In this document: positions 15,610 to 22,041 of the stretch, piece after piece
How positions within the stretch are numbered: position 1 is the first letter of the stretch
Layout of the letters: each line of letters begins with the position of its first letter
Source: an uncultured Collinsella sp.
GTDB lineage: Bacteria > Actinomycetota > Coriobacteriia > Coriobacteriales > Coriobacteriaceae
NCBI GenBank assembly: GCA_958452935.1
Contig: CAUDVX010000028.1
Span: 1 to 23,407, forward strand
Reading direction: 5' to 3'
DNA length: 23,407 nt
Made by a program: the position numbers and the translations under genes
The notes under the pieces: generated by a model
Told to the model about the DNA's origin: nothing
The model's database searches: none
The model's input: only the letters and a program-made list of their open reading frames with translations

Positions 15610-15810
15610 GGGGCAGGCTTTCCGCCAGACAGTTGTTACGGAAAGCCTGCCCCGTTTTGAGTGCTCATTCTGGGGCACAGTTTCCGTTAGACAGTTCAAC
15701 CGGAAACTGTGCCCCATTATTTTGCCGAATTCTGGGTCGCGCTTTCCCAGAGGACCCCCTTTGGGAAAGCGCGACCCGTTCTGGACCCAGATTCCGGGAC
15801 GCACTTTCCG
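15610..15810. repeat. Tandem hairpin array, 62-bp period, with covarying stems
   Basis: Three complete hairpins (15610-15653, 15672-15715, 15734-15777), each made of a 15-nt arm, a 14-nt loop and a perfect 15-nt complementary arm, with 18-nt spacers. A fourth unit at 15796-15810 keeps only the left arm. Left arms are GGGGCAGGCTTTCCG, GGGGCACAGTTTCCG, GGGTCGCGCTTTCCC and GGGACGCACTTTCCG; wherever a base changes the partner arm changes with it. Units 2-4 are preceded by ATTCT or ATTCC; loops 1 and 2 share AGACAGTT. The first hairpins are followed by T-rich stretches and may end the lacI transcript. No ORF of note is present. Confidence 0.9.
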
Positions 15811-15850
15811 AGACGCCCGGTCACCCCATGTCCTCACAATCTCGGCGCAT

Positions 15851-15885
15851 AAAAAACGAGGGAAGGCACACGTCCTTCCCTCGTT
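15851..15885 (-). terminator. Rho-independent terminator of aspS
   Basis: Perfect 12-bp stem AACGAGGGAAGG / CCTTCCCTCGTT with a 7-nt loop; on the minus strand a run of six T overlaps the base of the stem. It begins 23 bp past the aspS stop. Confidence 0.9.
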
Positions 15886-15908
15886 GCAAGCAATATGTAG
15901 CCGCTTGC

Positions 15909-17696
15909 CTACATCAGGCGCAGGCTGACGTCCTTGAGCTGGGCGCCGGAAACGGCACTCGGGGCGCCCGACATGAGGTCGGAGCCACTGGCCGTCTTGG
16001 GGAACGCCATGACGTCGCGGATGGAATCGGAGCCGGTGAGCAGCATGCACACGCGGTCCAGACCCAGAGCGAAACCGCCCATCGGGGGCGCACCAAACTT
16101 GAGGGCCTCCATGAGGAAGCCAAACTGCGACTCGGCGCGCTCCTCGGTAAAGCCCAGGAGCTTGAGCATGGACATCTGCATCTCGGCGTTGTGGATACGC
16201 ATACCGCCGCCACCGGCCTCAAAGCCGTCCATGACAAAGTCGTAGGTGCAAGAACCGGCTGCCAGCGGGTCGGCCTCGATCTTGGCGATGTCGGTCTCGG
16301 TCGGCAGGGTGAAGGGCTGGTGCTCGGCAGCATAGGCCTTGCGGTCCTCATCCCAGTGGAACAGCGGGAAGTTGACGACCCACAGGAAGTCGTGACCCTC
16401 GCGCTTGATCTCGAGCGCATTGGCCATGTGCGAACGCATGCCGCCCAGAATCTCATCGGAGAGCAGGCGCGGGCCGGCGGCGAACATCACAAGGTCGCCG
16501 GGCTCGACGTCCATGCGCTCGCGCAGAGCAGCCATCTCCTCGTCCGAGAAGAACTTGACGATGGGGCTGTTGATGGAGCCGTCCTCGCGGAAGGCGATCC
16601 ATGCCAGACCCTTGGCGCCAAACGTGGAGGCCACGCCGGCGAGCTTATCGATCTTGGCACGTGCCCAGGCACCGGCGCCCTTGGCGTTGATGGCCTTGAC
16701 GACAGAGCCTTCCTCGTTTGCGGCAGTCGCAAAGACCTTGAACTTGGAGTTGGCAAAGATGTCGGTCAGGTCGACCAGATGCATGCCATAGCGGGTATCG
16801 GGCTTGTCGGAGCCATAGGTGTCCATGGCCTCCCAGTAGTTCATGCGACGCAGCGGCGTGGGCATCTCGACACCCATGCGACCGAAGGCATCGGCAAGAA
16901 CCTCTTCGAGCGCGCTCATGACATCGTTCTGGTCCACGAAGGACATCTCGATATCGACCTGGGTGAACTCGGGCTGACGGTCGGCACGCAGGTCCTCGTC
17001 GCGGAAGCACTTGGCAACCTGGTAGTAGCGCTCGACGCCACCGACCATGAGCAGCTGCTTCAGAAGCTGTGGGGACTGCGGCAGGGCGTAGAAGTTGCCC
17101 GGCTGGATGCGGCTGGGGACGATGAAGTCGCGGGCGCCCTCGGGAGTAGACTTGAACAGGGAGGGCGTCTCGACCTCCATGAACTCACGGTTGTGCAGCG
17201 CCTCGCGAATGGCAAAGGTAAAGTCGGAGCGCAGCTTGAGGTTGGCCATCATCTCGGGACGACGGAGGTCCAGATAGCGATAGCGCAGACGGGTGTCCTC
17301 GCTCGTCTCGATGCCGTCCTCGATCTGGAACGGCGGGGTAACAGAAGTGTTGAGCACCTCGGCGTGGTCGGTCAGGACCTCGATCTCGCCGGTCGCGAGC
17401 TTGGCGTTGGTGGTCTCCTCGCCACGGGAGCGCACGACGCCGTGAATCTTGATGGGCCACTCGGGACGCATGGTCTCGGCGATCTTAAAGGCGTCGCCGT
17501 CGGAGTGCTCGGGGTCGAAGGTGAGCTGCGTGATGCCCTCGCGGTCGCGAAGGTCGCAGAAAATAAGGCCGCCGTGATCGCGGCGACGGCTCACCCAACC
17601 GGTGAGGGTGACCTCTTCGCCCACGTTCTCGCGGCGAAGCTCGCCGCAGGTACGGGTGTGCATGGAATGCTCGTCGATGGGACGGGTCTGGCTCAT
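15909..17696 (-). CDS. aspS: Aspartyl-tRNA synthetase
   Basis: A 595-residue class IIb synthetase of bacterial type that charges tRNA-Asp in the cytoplasm. The OB-fold anticodon domain is at about 12-115 (VTLTGWVSRRRDHGGLIFCDLRDR begins it). Class II motif 2 is in FRDEDLRADRQPEFTQVDIEMSF near 215-237, the GAD insertion is around 285-410, and motif 3 is GGFALGLDRVCMLL near 555. Length is typical for the bacterial form with GAD domain. ATG has GGAGG 9 nt upstream; an in-frame ATG at residue 12 (MHTRTCGEL) is closer to the usual family start but has no clear ribosome site. Whether it also charges tRNA-Asn (non-discriminating) cannot be read here. Confidence 0.96.
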   Translation of the reverse strand: MSQTRPIDEHSMHTRTCGELRRENVGEEVTLTGWVSRRRDHGGLIFCDLRDREGITQLTFDPEHSDGDAFKIAETMRPEWPIKIHGVVRSRGEETTNAKLATGEIEVLTDHAEVLNTSVTPPFQIEDGIETSEDTRLRYRYLDLRRPEMMANLKLRSDFTFAIREALHNREFMEVETPSLFKSTPEGARDFIVPSRIQPGNFYALPQSPQLLKQLLMVGGVERYYQVAKCFRDEDLRADRQPEFTQVDIEMSFVDQNDVMSALEEVLADAFGRMGVEMPTPLRRMNYWEAMDTYGSDKPDTRYGMHLVDLTDIFANSKFKVFATAANEEGSVVKAINAKGAGAWARAKIDKLAGVASTFGAKGLAWIAFREDGSINSPIVKFFSDEEMAALRERMDVEPGDLVMFAAGPRLLSDEILGGMRSHMANALEIKREGHDFLWVVNFPLFHWDEDRKAYAAEHQPFTLPTETDIAKIEADPLAAGSCTYDFVMDGFEAGGGGMRIHNAEMQMSMLKLLGFTEERAESQFGFLMEALKFGAPPMGGFALGLDRVCMLLTGSDSIRDVMAFPKTASGSDLMSGAPSAVSGAQLKDVSLRLM

Positions 17697-17952
17697 ACCA
17701 GTGATCCTCCTTTATGGATCTGTGCCGCCCCGTGTCGTTCCGGGCGGCGTCGTACAGATTTGCCCAGCCTGCGTAAACCGCGCAGCCAGACATGGCGTTC
17801 TATCTTATCGCACCTGTGTCGATGTGCCGCGGAAAAGTAGCTCCTGCCCAAAGACTTGACGGAGACGAAACAATTGACGCGCCGCGGCACCCGCCCGCGC
17901 TCGTCACGTGCGACAATATGCCCCAATAAAACAGCACTTGGAAAGGCCCGTC

Positions 17953-18588
17953 ATGACTGCACGCCTCATCGTTATGGATATCGACTCCACGCTCATCAAC
18001 CAGGAGGTCATCGATCTTTTGGGCGAGGAGGCCGGCGTGGGCGAGCAGGTGGCACAGATCACCGAACGCGCTATGCGCGGCGAGCTGGACTTTAAGCAAG
18101 CGCTCGAGGAGCGCGTGGGGCTACTCGCCGGCCTGGACGAGAGCGTGTTCGAGCGCACCTTTGAGCGCGTGACGTTTACCCCCGGCGCGCTGGAGCTTGT
18201 GCGCTCGGCACACAGCAAGGGCTGGAAGGTCGGCGTGGTGAGCGGCGGCTTCCACGAGGTCGCCGACAAGATCGTGGCCGCCGCGGACATCGATTTTTGC
18301 CTGGCCAACCGCCTGGAAGTCGTAGACGGCAAGCTCACCGGCAAGCTGGCGGCAGACATCGTGACCAAGGAGTCCAAGCTCATCCAGCTGCTGGACTGGG
18401 CAGTTGAGTGCGGTGTCGACATGGCCCATACCGTGGCAATCGGCGACGGCGCCAACGACATCCCCATGATTCAGGCCGCGGGCACGGGCATCGCATTTTG
18501 CGCCAAGCCCAAGACGCGCGAAGCCGCCCCGTTCGCCATCGACGAACGCAACCTGATGCTCGCCATGGACATCATCCTGCGTGACTAG
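17953..18588 (+). CDS. serB: Phosphoserine phosphatase
   Basis: A 211-residue HAD-superfamily phosphatase of the SerB type, which makes L-serine from phosphoserine. HAD motif I is DIDSTLINQE with Asp at 9 and 11, motif II is VVSGGF, a Lys lies in the motif III region, and motif IV is GDGANDIPM. It lacks the N-terminal ACT domain of some SerB proteins. I start at MTARLIVMD because GGAAAGG lies 6 nt upstream; a longer frame adds 15 residues without family similarity. Divergent from aspS over a 256-bp gap in which I see no other feature. Confidence 0.9.
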   Translation: MTARLIVMDIDSTLINQEVIDLLGEEAGVGEQVAQITERAMRGELDFKQALEERVGLLAGLDESVFERTFERVTFTPGALELVRSAHSKGWKVGVVSGGFHEVADKIVAAADIDFCLANRLEVVDGKLTGKLAADIVTKESKLIQLLDWAVECGVDMAHTVAIGDGANDIPMIQAAGTGIAFCAKPKTREAAPFAIDERNLMLAMDIILRD

Positions 18589-18624
18589 TCGATCCGCCTA
18601 ACAATTGAATTAGTCTGTCCTATA

Positions 18625-18658
18625 GTTTCCGAACAATTTTGTCTTAGTGTTCGGAAAC
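18625..18658. promoter_or_regulatory. Inverted repeat upstream of larB
   Basis: Perfect 11-bp arms GTTTCCGAACA and TGTTCGGAAAC, 12 bp apart, in the 114-bp gap between serB and larB. No T-run follows, so an operator is more likely than a terminator. The TetR-family product of the same operon is one candidate binder; this is untested. Confidence 0.55.
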
Positions 18659-18702
18659 ATACCCTATGAGTGCTAGACTTTGCGCCGTCGAAGGGAACAT
18701 AT

Positions 18703-19485
18703 ATGGATAAGCGAGATCTTGAGCAGCTGCTGTGCGGCGTAGCAGACGGAAGTGTTGCGCCAGCCGACGCCCTCACGCGCATCCAGACGGCGCCAACCGC
18801 CGATCTGGGCTTTGCGCAGCTCGATCTTTCGCGCGGGGTGCGCCAGGGAGCCGGCGAGGTTGTCTACGGCGCCGGTAAAACCGCCGAGCAGATTGCCGCC
18901 ATTATCGAAGCGCTGCGCGATGCCGGCCAGGAGCGCATCCTGGTCACGCGCCTGGACGCCGAAAAAGCCGCGCGCACCGCTGAGCTTCTCGGCAACGACA
19001 TCGACCTGGGATATGCCCCGGACGCCCAGCTCGTCCTCGTGGGCGGCAAGCCCTCCCCCACCGGCAACGGACGCATCGTCGTCGCCTGCGCAGGCACGAG
19101 CGACCTGTCCGTCGCCGAAGAGGCGGCACTGACAGCCGAGTTCTACGGCAACGAGGTCGATCGCCTCTACGACGTGGGTGTCGCCGGCCTGCACCGCCTG
19201 CTCGCTCATGCTGAGGAACTTGCCCAGGCGCAGGTGGTCATCGCCATCGCCGGCATGGAAGGCGCCCTGGCGAGCGTCATCGGAGGCCTTGTGAGCTGTC
19301 CGGTCATCGCCGTTCCTACCAGCGTGGGCTATGGCGCGAGCTTTGGCGGCGTGGCCGCACTGCTCGCCATGCTCAACTCCTGCGCCAGCGGCGTTTCGGT
19401 CGTCAACATCGACAACGGCTTCGGCGCCGCCTACCAGGCAAGTCTTATCAATCATCTGAGCGCCGGCACGTCCTGCGCCCGTTAA
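18703..19485 (+). CDS. larB: Nickel-pincer cofactor biosynthesis protein LarB
   Basis: A 260-residue protein of the LarB family, with a PurE-like C-terminal half. LarB carboxylates the pyridinium ring of nicotinic acid adenine dinucleotide and cleaves its phosphoanhydride, the first step to the nickel-pincer nucleotide of lactate racemase. Marks are LDLSRGVRQGAGEVVYGAGKT, ACAGTSDLSVAEEAALTAE, and GYGASFGGVAALLAMLNSCASGVSVVNIDNGFGAA at the C terminus (partial motifs). ATG has AAGGGA upstream; a GTG 11 codons earlier is open but lacks support. larC begins 10 bp after the stop, so they are co-transcribed. Confidence 0.93.
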   Translation: MDKRDLEQLLCGVADGSVAPADALTRIQTAPTADLGFAQLDLSRGVRQGAGEVVYGAGKTAEQIAAIIEALRDAGQERILVTRLDAEKAARTAELLGNDIDLGYAPDAQLVLVGGKPSPTGNGRIVVACAGTSDLSVAEEAALTAEFYGNEVDRLYDVGVAGLHRLLAHAEELAQAQVVIAIAGMEGALASVIGGLVSCPVIAVPTSVGYGASFGGVAALLAMLNSCASGVSVVNIDNGFGAAYQASLINHLSAGTSCAR

Positions 19486-19495
19486 GGAGCATTCC

Positions 19496-20413
19496 ATGTC
19501 CAACCATCAGCACACGCTTATCATCGACGGCACCTCGGGCATCAGCGGCGACATGACCGTCGCGGCCCTGCTCGATCTGGGCGCCAGCGAGGAGCATCTG
19601 CGTGAGCAGCTCGCCACGCTTCCGGTCGGCGGCTTTGAGATTGCCGTTACACGTGTAAACAAGCATGGCATCGACGCCTGCGACTTTGACGTTCAGCTGG
19701 CAGAGGAGCTCGAGAACCACGACCACGACATGGCCTGGCTCTACGGCAACGAAGCAGCTGCCGAGCACACACACGAGCATGAGCACCACCATCATGATCA
19801 TGGCGAGCACGAACACGAGCACTGTCAGGAGCATGACCATGAGGCCCACGGTCATGGCCACGAGGGTCACCATCACGCCCACCACCACCATCACCGTTCT
19901 TTGGCGGACGTCACCGCCATCATCGATGGCTCGCAGATGAGTGATGGCACCAAGCGTCGCGCGCTCGCCATCTTTACCGCGCTCGCCGCCGCCGAGGCCA
20001 AGGCCCACGGCAAAACGCCCGAGACCGTCATGTTCCACGAAGTAGGCGCCATCGATTCCATCGTTGACATCTGCTCTGTCGCCATCTGCCTCGATGACCT
20101 GGGCATCGAGGATATTGTCGTCGAGTCGCTCTCCGAGGGTCACGGCACCATCCACTGTGCCCACGGCCTTATGCCCATCCCGGTGCCCGCCGTCGTCAAC
20201 CTATGCCAGGCAGGCAATATCGCCCTCACGCCCGCACCGGTCGCCGGCGAGCTCGTGACGCCCACGGGTGCCGCCATCGTCGCCGCACTGCGCACGTCCG
20301 AGCACCTGCCGGCCCGCTACCGCATCGAAGCCGTCGGCTACGGCGCCGGTAAGCGCCCCTACGAGGGCTGCTCCGGCACGCTCCGTTGCCTGCTTGTTCA
20401 CGTGGACGCATAG
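19496..20413 (+). CDS. larC: LarC, N-terminal part only (LarC1), with His-rich insert
   Basis: A 305-residue protein matching the N-terminal part of the nickel insertion protein LarC (IDGTSGISGDMTVAALLDLG; MFHEVGAIDSIVDI; ELVTPTGAAIVAAL; GYGAGKRPYEGCSGTLR). LarC places Ni into the pincer nucleotide in a CTP-dependent reaction. Residues 91-133 form a His-rich stretch with 24 His in 43, a likely nickel-binding or storage loop. The frame ends just after the segment where full-length LarC continues into its C-terminal domain (LarC2, about 150 residues); that domain is absent, and the tetR gene starts 2 bp later. In Lactobacillus plantarum larC1 and larC2 are joined by frameshifting; here no LarC2 frame follows. 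AAGGAG precedes the ATG. Confidence 0.88.
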   Translation: MSNHQHTLIIDGTSGISGDMTVAALLDLGASEEHLREQLATLPVGGFEIAVTRVNKHGIDACDFDVQLAEELENHDHDMAWLYGNEAAAEHTHEHEHHHHDHGEHEHEHCQEHDHEAHGHGHEGHHHAHHHHHRSLADVTAIIDGSQMSDGTKRRALAIFTALAAAEAKAHGKTPETVMFHEVGAIDSIVDICSVAICLDDLGIEDIVVESLSEGHGTIHCAHGLMPIPVPAVVNLCQAGNIALTPAPVAGELVTPTGAAIVAALRTSEHLPARYRIEAVGYGAGKRPYEGCSGTLRCLLVHVDA

Positions 20414-20415
20414 CC

Positions 20416-20955
20416 ATGGATGCCCGCAAAACCAAAAGCCGCGCCGCCATTGTCACGGCGTTTTCCGAGCTCCTTCGCGAGGAGGACTACGGCAAGATCA
20501 CCGTCGGCGACATCATCGCGCGCGCCCATGTGGGTCGGGCCACGTTCTACGGCCTCTTTAAGAGCAAAGACGACCTACTGTCCAAGCTCGTAAGCGACAT
20601 CTGCACCCACGCCCTCGACGACGATGGCACACCGCTCGACGACCCACTCGTGCAGGTCGAACATATCCTCAACAACCTCTGGGAGCGCCGCCAGGGCGTT
20701 CGAGCCCTCGTAGCCGGCGCCGGCTCACGCGTCTTCGCCGACTGCCTACGCAAGACCATCATGTCACGAGCAGCCGAAACCGTCCCCACCGACCCAAACG
20801 GCCCCGCCGCCACCATGGACCGAAGCTTCCTACTACACCACATAGCCTCAAGCTTCGTAGGAATGGTCCAATGGTGGGCCTGGCACAACTTCCAAGCCCC
20901 AAAAGAGGACGTAGCCAAAGACTACCTATCAGCCATAAAACCCCTCTTCACCTAA
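20416..20955 (+). CDS. TetR/AcrR-family transcriptional regulator
   Basis: A 179-residue regulator. The N-terminal helix-turn-helix is at about 8-54 (SRAAIVTAFSELLREEDYGK, then ITVGDIIARAHVGRATFYGLF). The C-terminal part ends in SSFVGMVQWWAWHNFQAPKEDVAKDY, which looks like the TetR_C_7/8 type of ligand domain found in DhaS/YbiH-like regulators. It starts 2 bp after larC with no good ribosome site, so translational coupling to larC is likely. The target may be the lar genes, but the sequence does not show this. The last third of the gene has a marked switch to codons ending in A or C. Confidence 0.87.
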   Translation: MDARKTKSRAAIVTAFSELLREEDYGKITVGDIIARAHVGRATFYGLFKSKDDLLSKLVSDICTHALDDDGTPLDDPLVQVEHILNNLWERRQGVRALVAGAGSRVFADCLRKTIMSRAAETVPTDPNGPAATMDRSFLLHHIASSFVGMVQWWAWHNFQAPKEDVAKDYLSAIKPLFT

Positions 20956-21111
20956 ATAAGAAGCTCATCCCAAAGCATCGCCCCAACCCAGGCCGCCACG
21001 CATCCCAAAGTGTCACTTACGCTTCAACGCCCCCAACAGCAACAAGCCCCTCCCATCCAAATTCAGATATATATGTTGGGTTGCTTGTTCGAACACAGCC
21101 AAGAATGCCCA

Positions 21112-21236
21112 GGGCTCGGTAGGGGTTAACTTTCCAACGCACTCCGCAGGACGCAAAAAGGCTCGCCGCACATAGTGCGCAGCGAGCCTTTTTGCATGTC
21201 CGAGGACGCGTTGGAAAGTTAACCCCTACCGAGCCC
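21112..21236. repeat. 125-bp nested inverted repeat between convergent lar arms
   Basis: Perfect 29-bp arms (21112-21140 and 21208-21236; left arm contains GGTAGGGGTTAACTTTCC) enclose a 67-bp interior that is itself a strong hairpin. The complete unit could fold as one long stem. It lies between tetR (plus) and larD (minus). The remaining sequence back to the tetR stop (20956-21111) is A/C-rich and holds no gene that I can support. Confidence 0.85.
21153..21195. terminator. Bidirectional terminator inside the nested repeat
   Basis: Arms GCAAAAAGGCTCGC and GCGAGCCTTTTTGC with a further inner stem CGCAC-ATA-GTGCG. A T5 run lies in the descending arm on either strand, so it can end both tetR and larD transcripts. 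Confidence 0.85.
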
Positions 21237-21260
21237 GGACCTTATAGAGCCGTCCTTTGA

Positions 21261-21992
21261 CTAGAACATGCCCAAGAAACCATGCACAAACAGCGCGGCC
21301 AGAGCGGCACCGACAAACGGGGCGATACCAGGAACAAGCAGGCCGTACTTCCAGTTGTTGTCAGCCTTGTTCTTGATCGGCAGCACCTGGTAAGCCATGC
21401 GAGGACCAAGGTCACGTGCCTGGTTCATGGCGAAGCCGGTGATACCGCCCATGCCCATGCCAACGGCCCAAACGATCAGGCCAACGCAGATAGCGAGCAT
21501 CAAAACGTTCTCGCCGGCGCGGCTAGCAGCAGCAAGGATGGCGCTGATGAACACGAAGGTGCAGATAGCCTCGCAGAAGAAGTTGCGGGCATAGTTCGTG
21601 CCCTCGGTGGTAGGGTTAGTCGAGAAGATGTTGCGCTGGGCAACGGGATCGATGACACCATCGGAAGCCTTGAACTCATCGGCATACATCAACCACGCAA
21701 TCACGGCACCCGCAAAGCCACCGAGCATATCGGCAACCATGAAGGGGATGCAGCTGCTCCACGGCACCAGGCCGACGATGCACTGGGCAAGCACCATGGC
21801 GGGGTTCATGCACACGGCGCCGCCAAAGACAAACAGGCAGACCGAGATGCCAAAAGACCAGGTGGTGATGGCAAACATATGGCCGGAGCCCTGATACTTG
21901 GTGCCCTTGAGCACGGTATCGCAGTGCACGCCCACGCCAAAGATGATCATGAGGGCCGTTGCGCCGAATTCGCAGATGAGTTTGGTAAGCAT
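21261..21992 (-). CDS. larD: LarD-type aquaglyceroporin (lactic acid channel)
   Basis: A 243-residue MIP-family channel with six membrane segments. The start (LICEFGATALMIIFGVGVHC, then LKGTKYQGSGHMFAITTW) and DEFKAS, PRMAYQVLPIKNKAD, PGIAPFVGAALAA are very like LarD of the Lactobacillus plantarum lar operon, which lets lactic acid cross the membrane. The first pore loop is normal (NPA at 63-65); the second reads N-Q-A at 190-192, with the usual ARD-GPR after it. It follows larA by 49 bp on the same strand and is likely co-transcribed. AAGG lies 4-8 nt before ATG. Glycerol transport is the alternative; context favours lactate. Confidence 0.88.
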   Translation of the reverse strand: MLTKLICEFGATALMIIFGVGVHCDTVLKGTKYQGSGHMFAITTWSFGISVCLFVFGGAVCMNPAMVLAQCIVGLVPWSSCIPFMVADMLGGFAGAVIAWLMYADEFKASDGVIDPVAQRNIFSTNPTTEGTNYARNFFCEAICTFVFISAILAAASRAGENVLMLAICVGLIVWAVGMGMGGITGFAMNQARDLGPRMAYQVLPIKNKADNNWKYGLLVPGIAPFVGAALAALFVHGFLGMF

Positions 21993-22041
21993 AAAACCTT
22001 ATCTTTCTTGTCGGTTATAAACGATTCGTTTAGGCCACGCA

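Noticed and set aside
15610..15810. CRISPR array
   Set aside because: The period is regular, but units are 44-bp perfect hairpins with sequence-variable stems and 18-bp spacers, only four units, and no cas genes. Repeats are not identical, so it does not fit CRISPR.
15633..17840. 735-codon plus-strand frame across the hairpin array and aspS
   Set aside because: Antisense shadow of aspS running into noncoding hairpins.
20380..20560. Programmed frameshift joining larC to a LarC2 frame
   Set aside because: Downstream frames contain the TetR helix-turn-helix gene; none shows LarC2-like sequence, so no frameshift product is supported.
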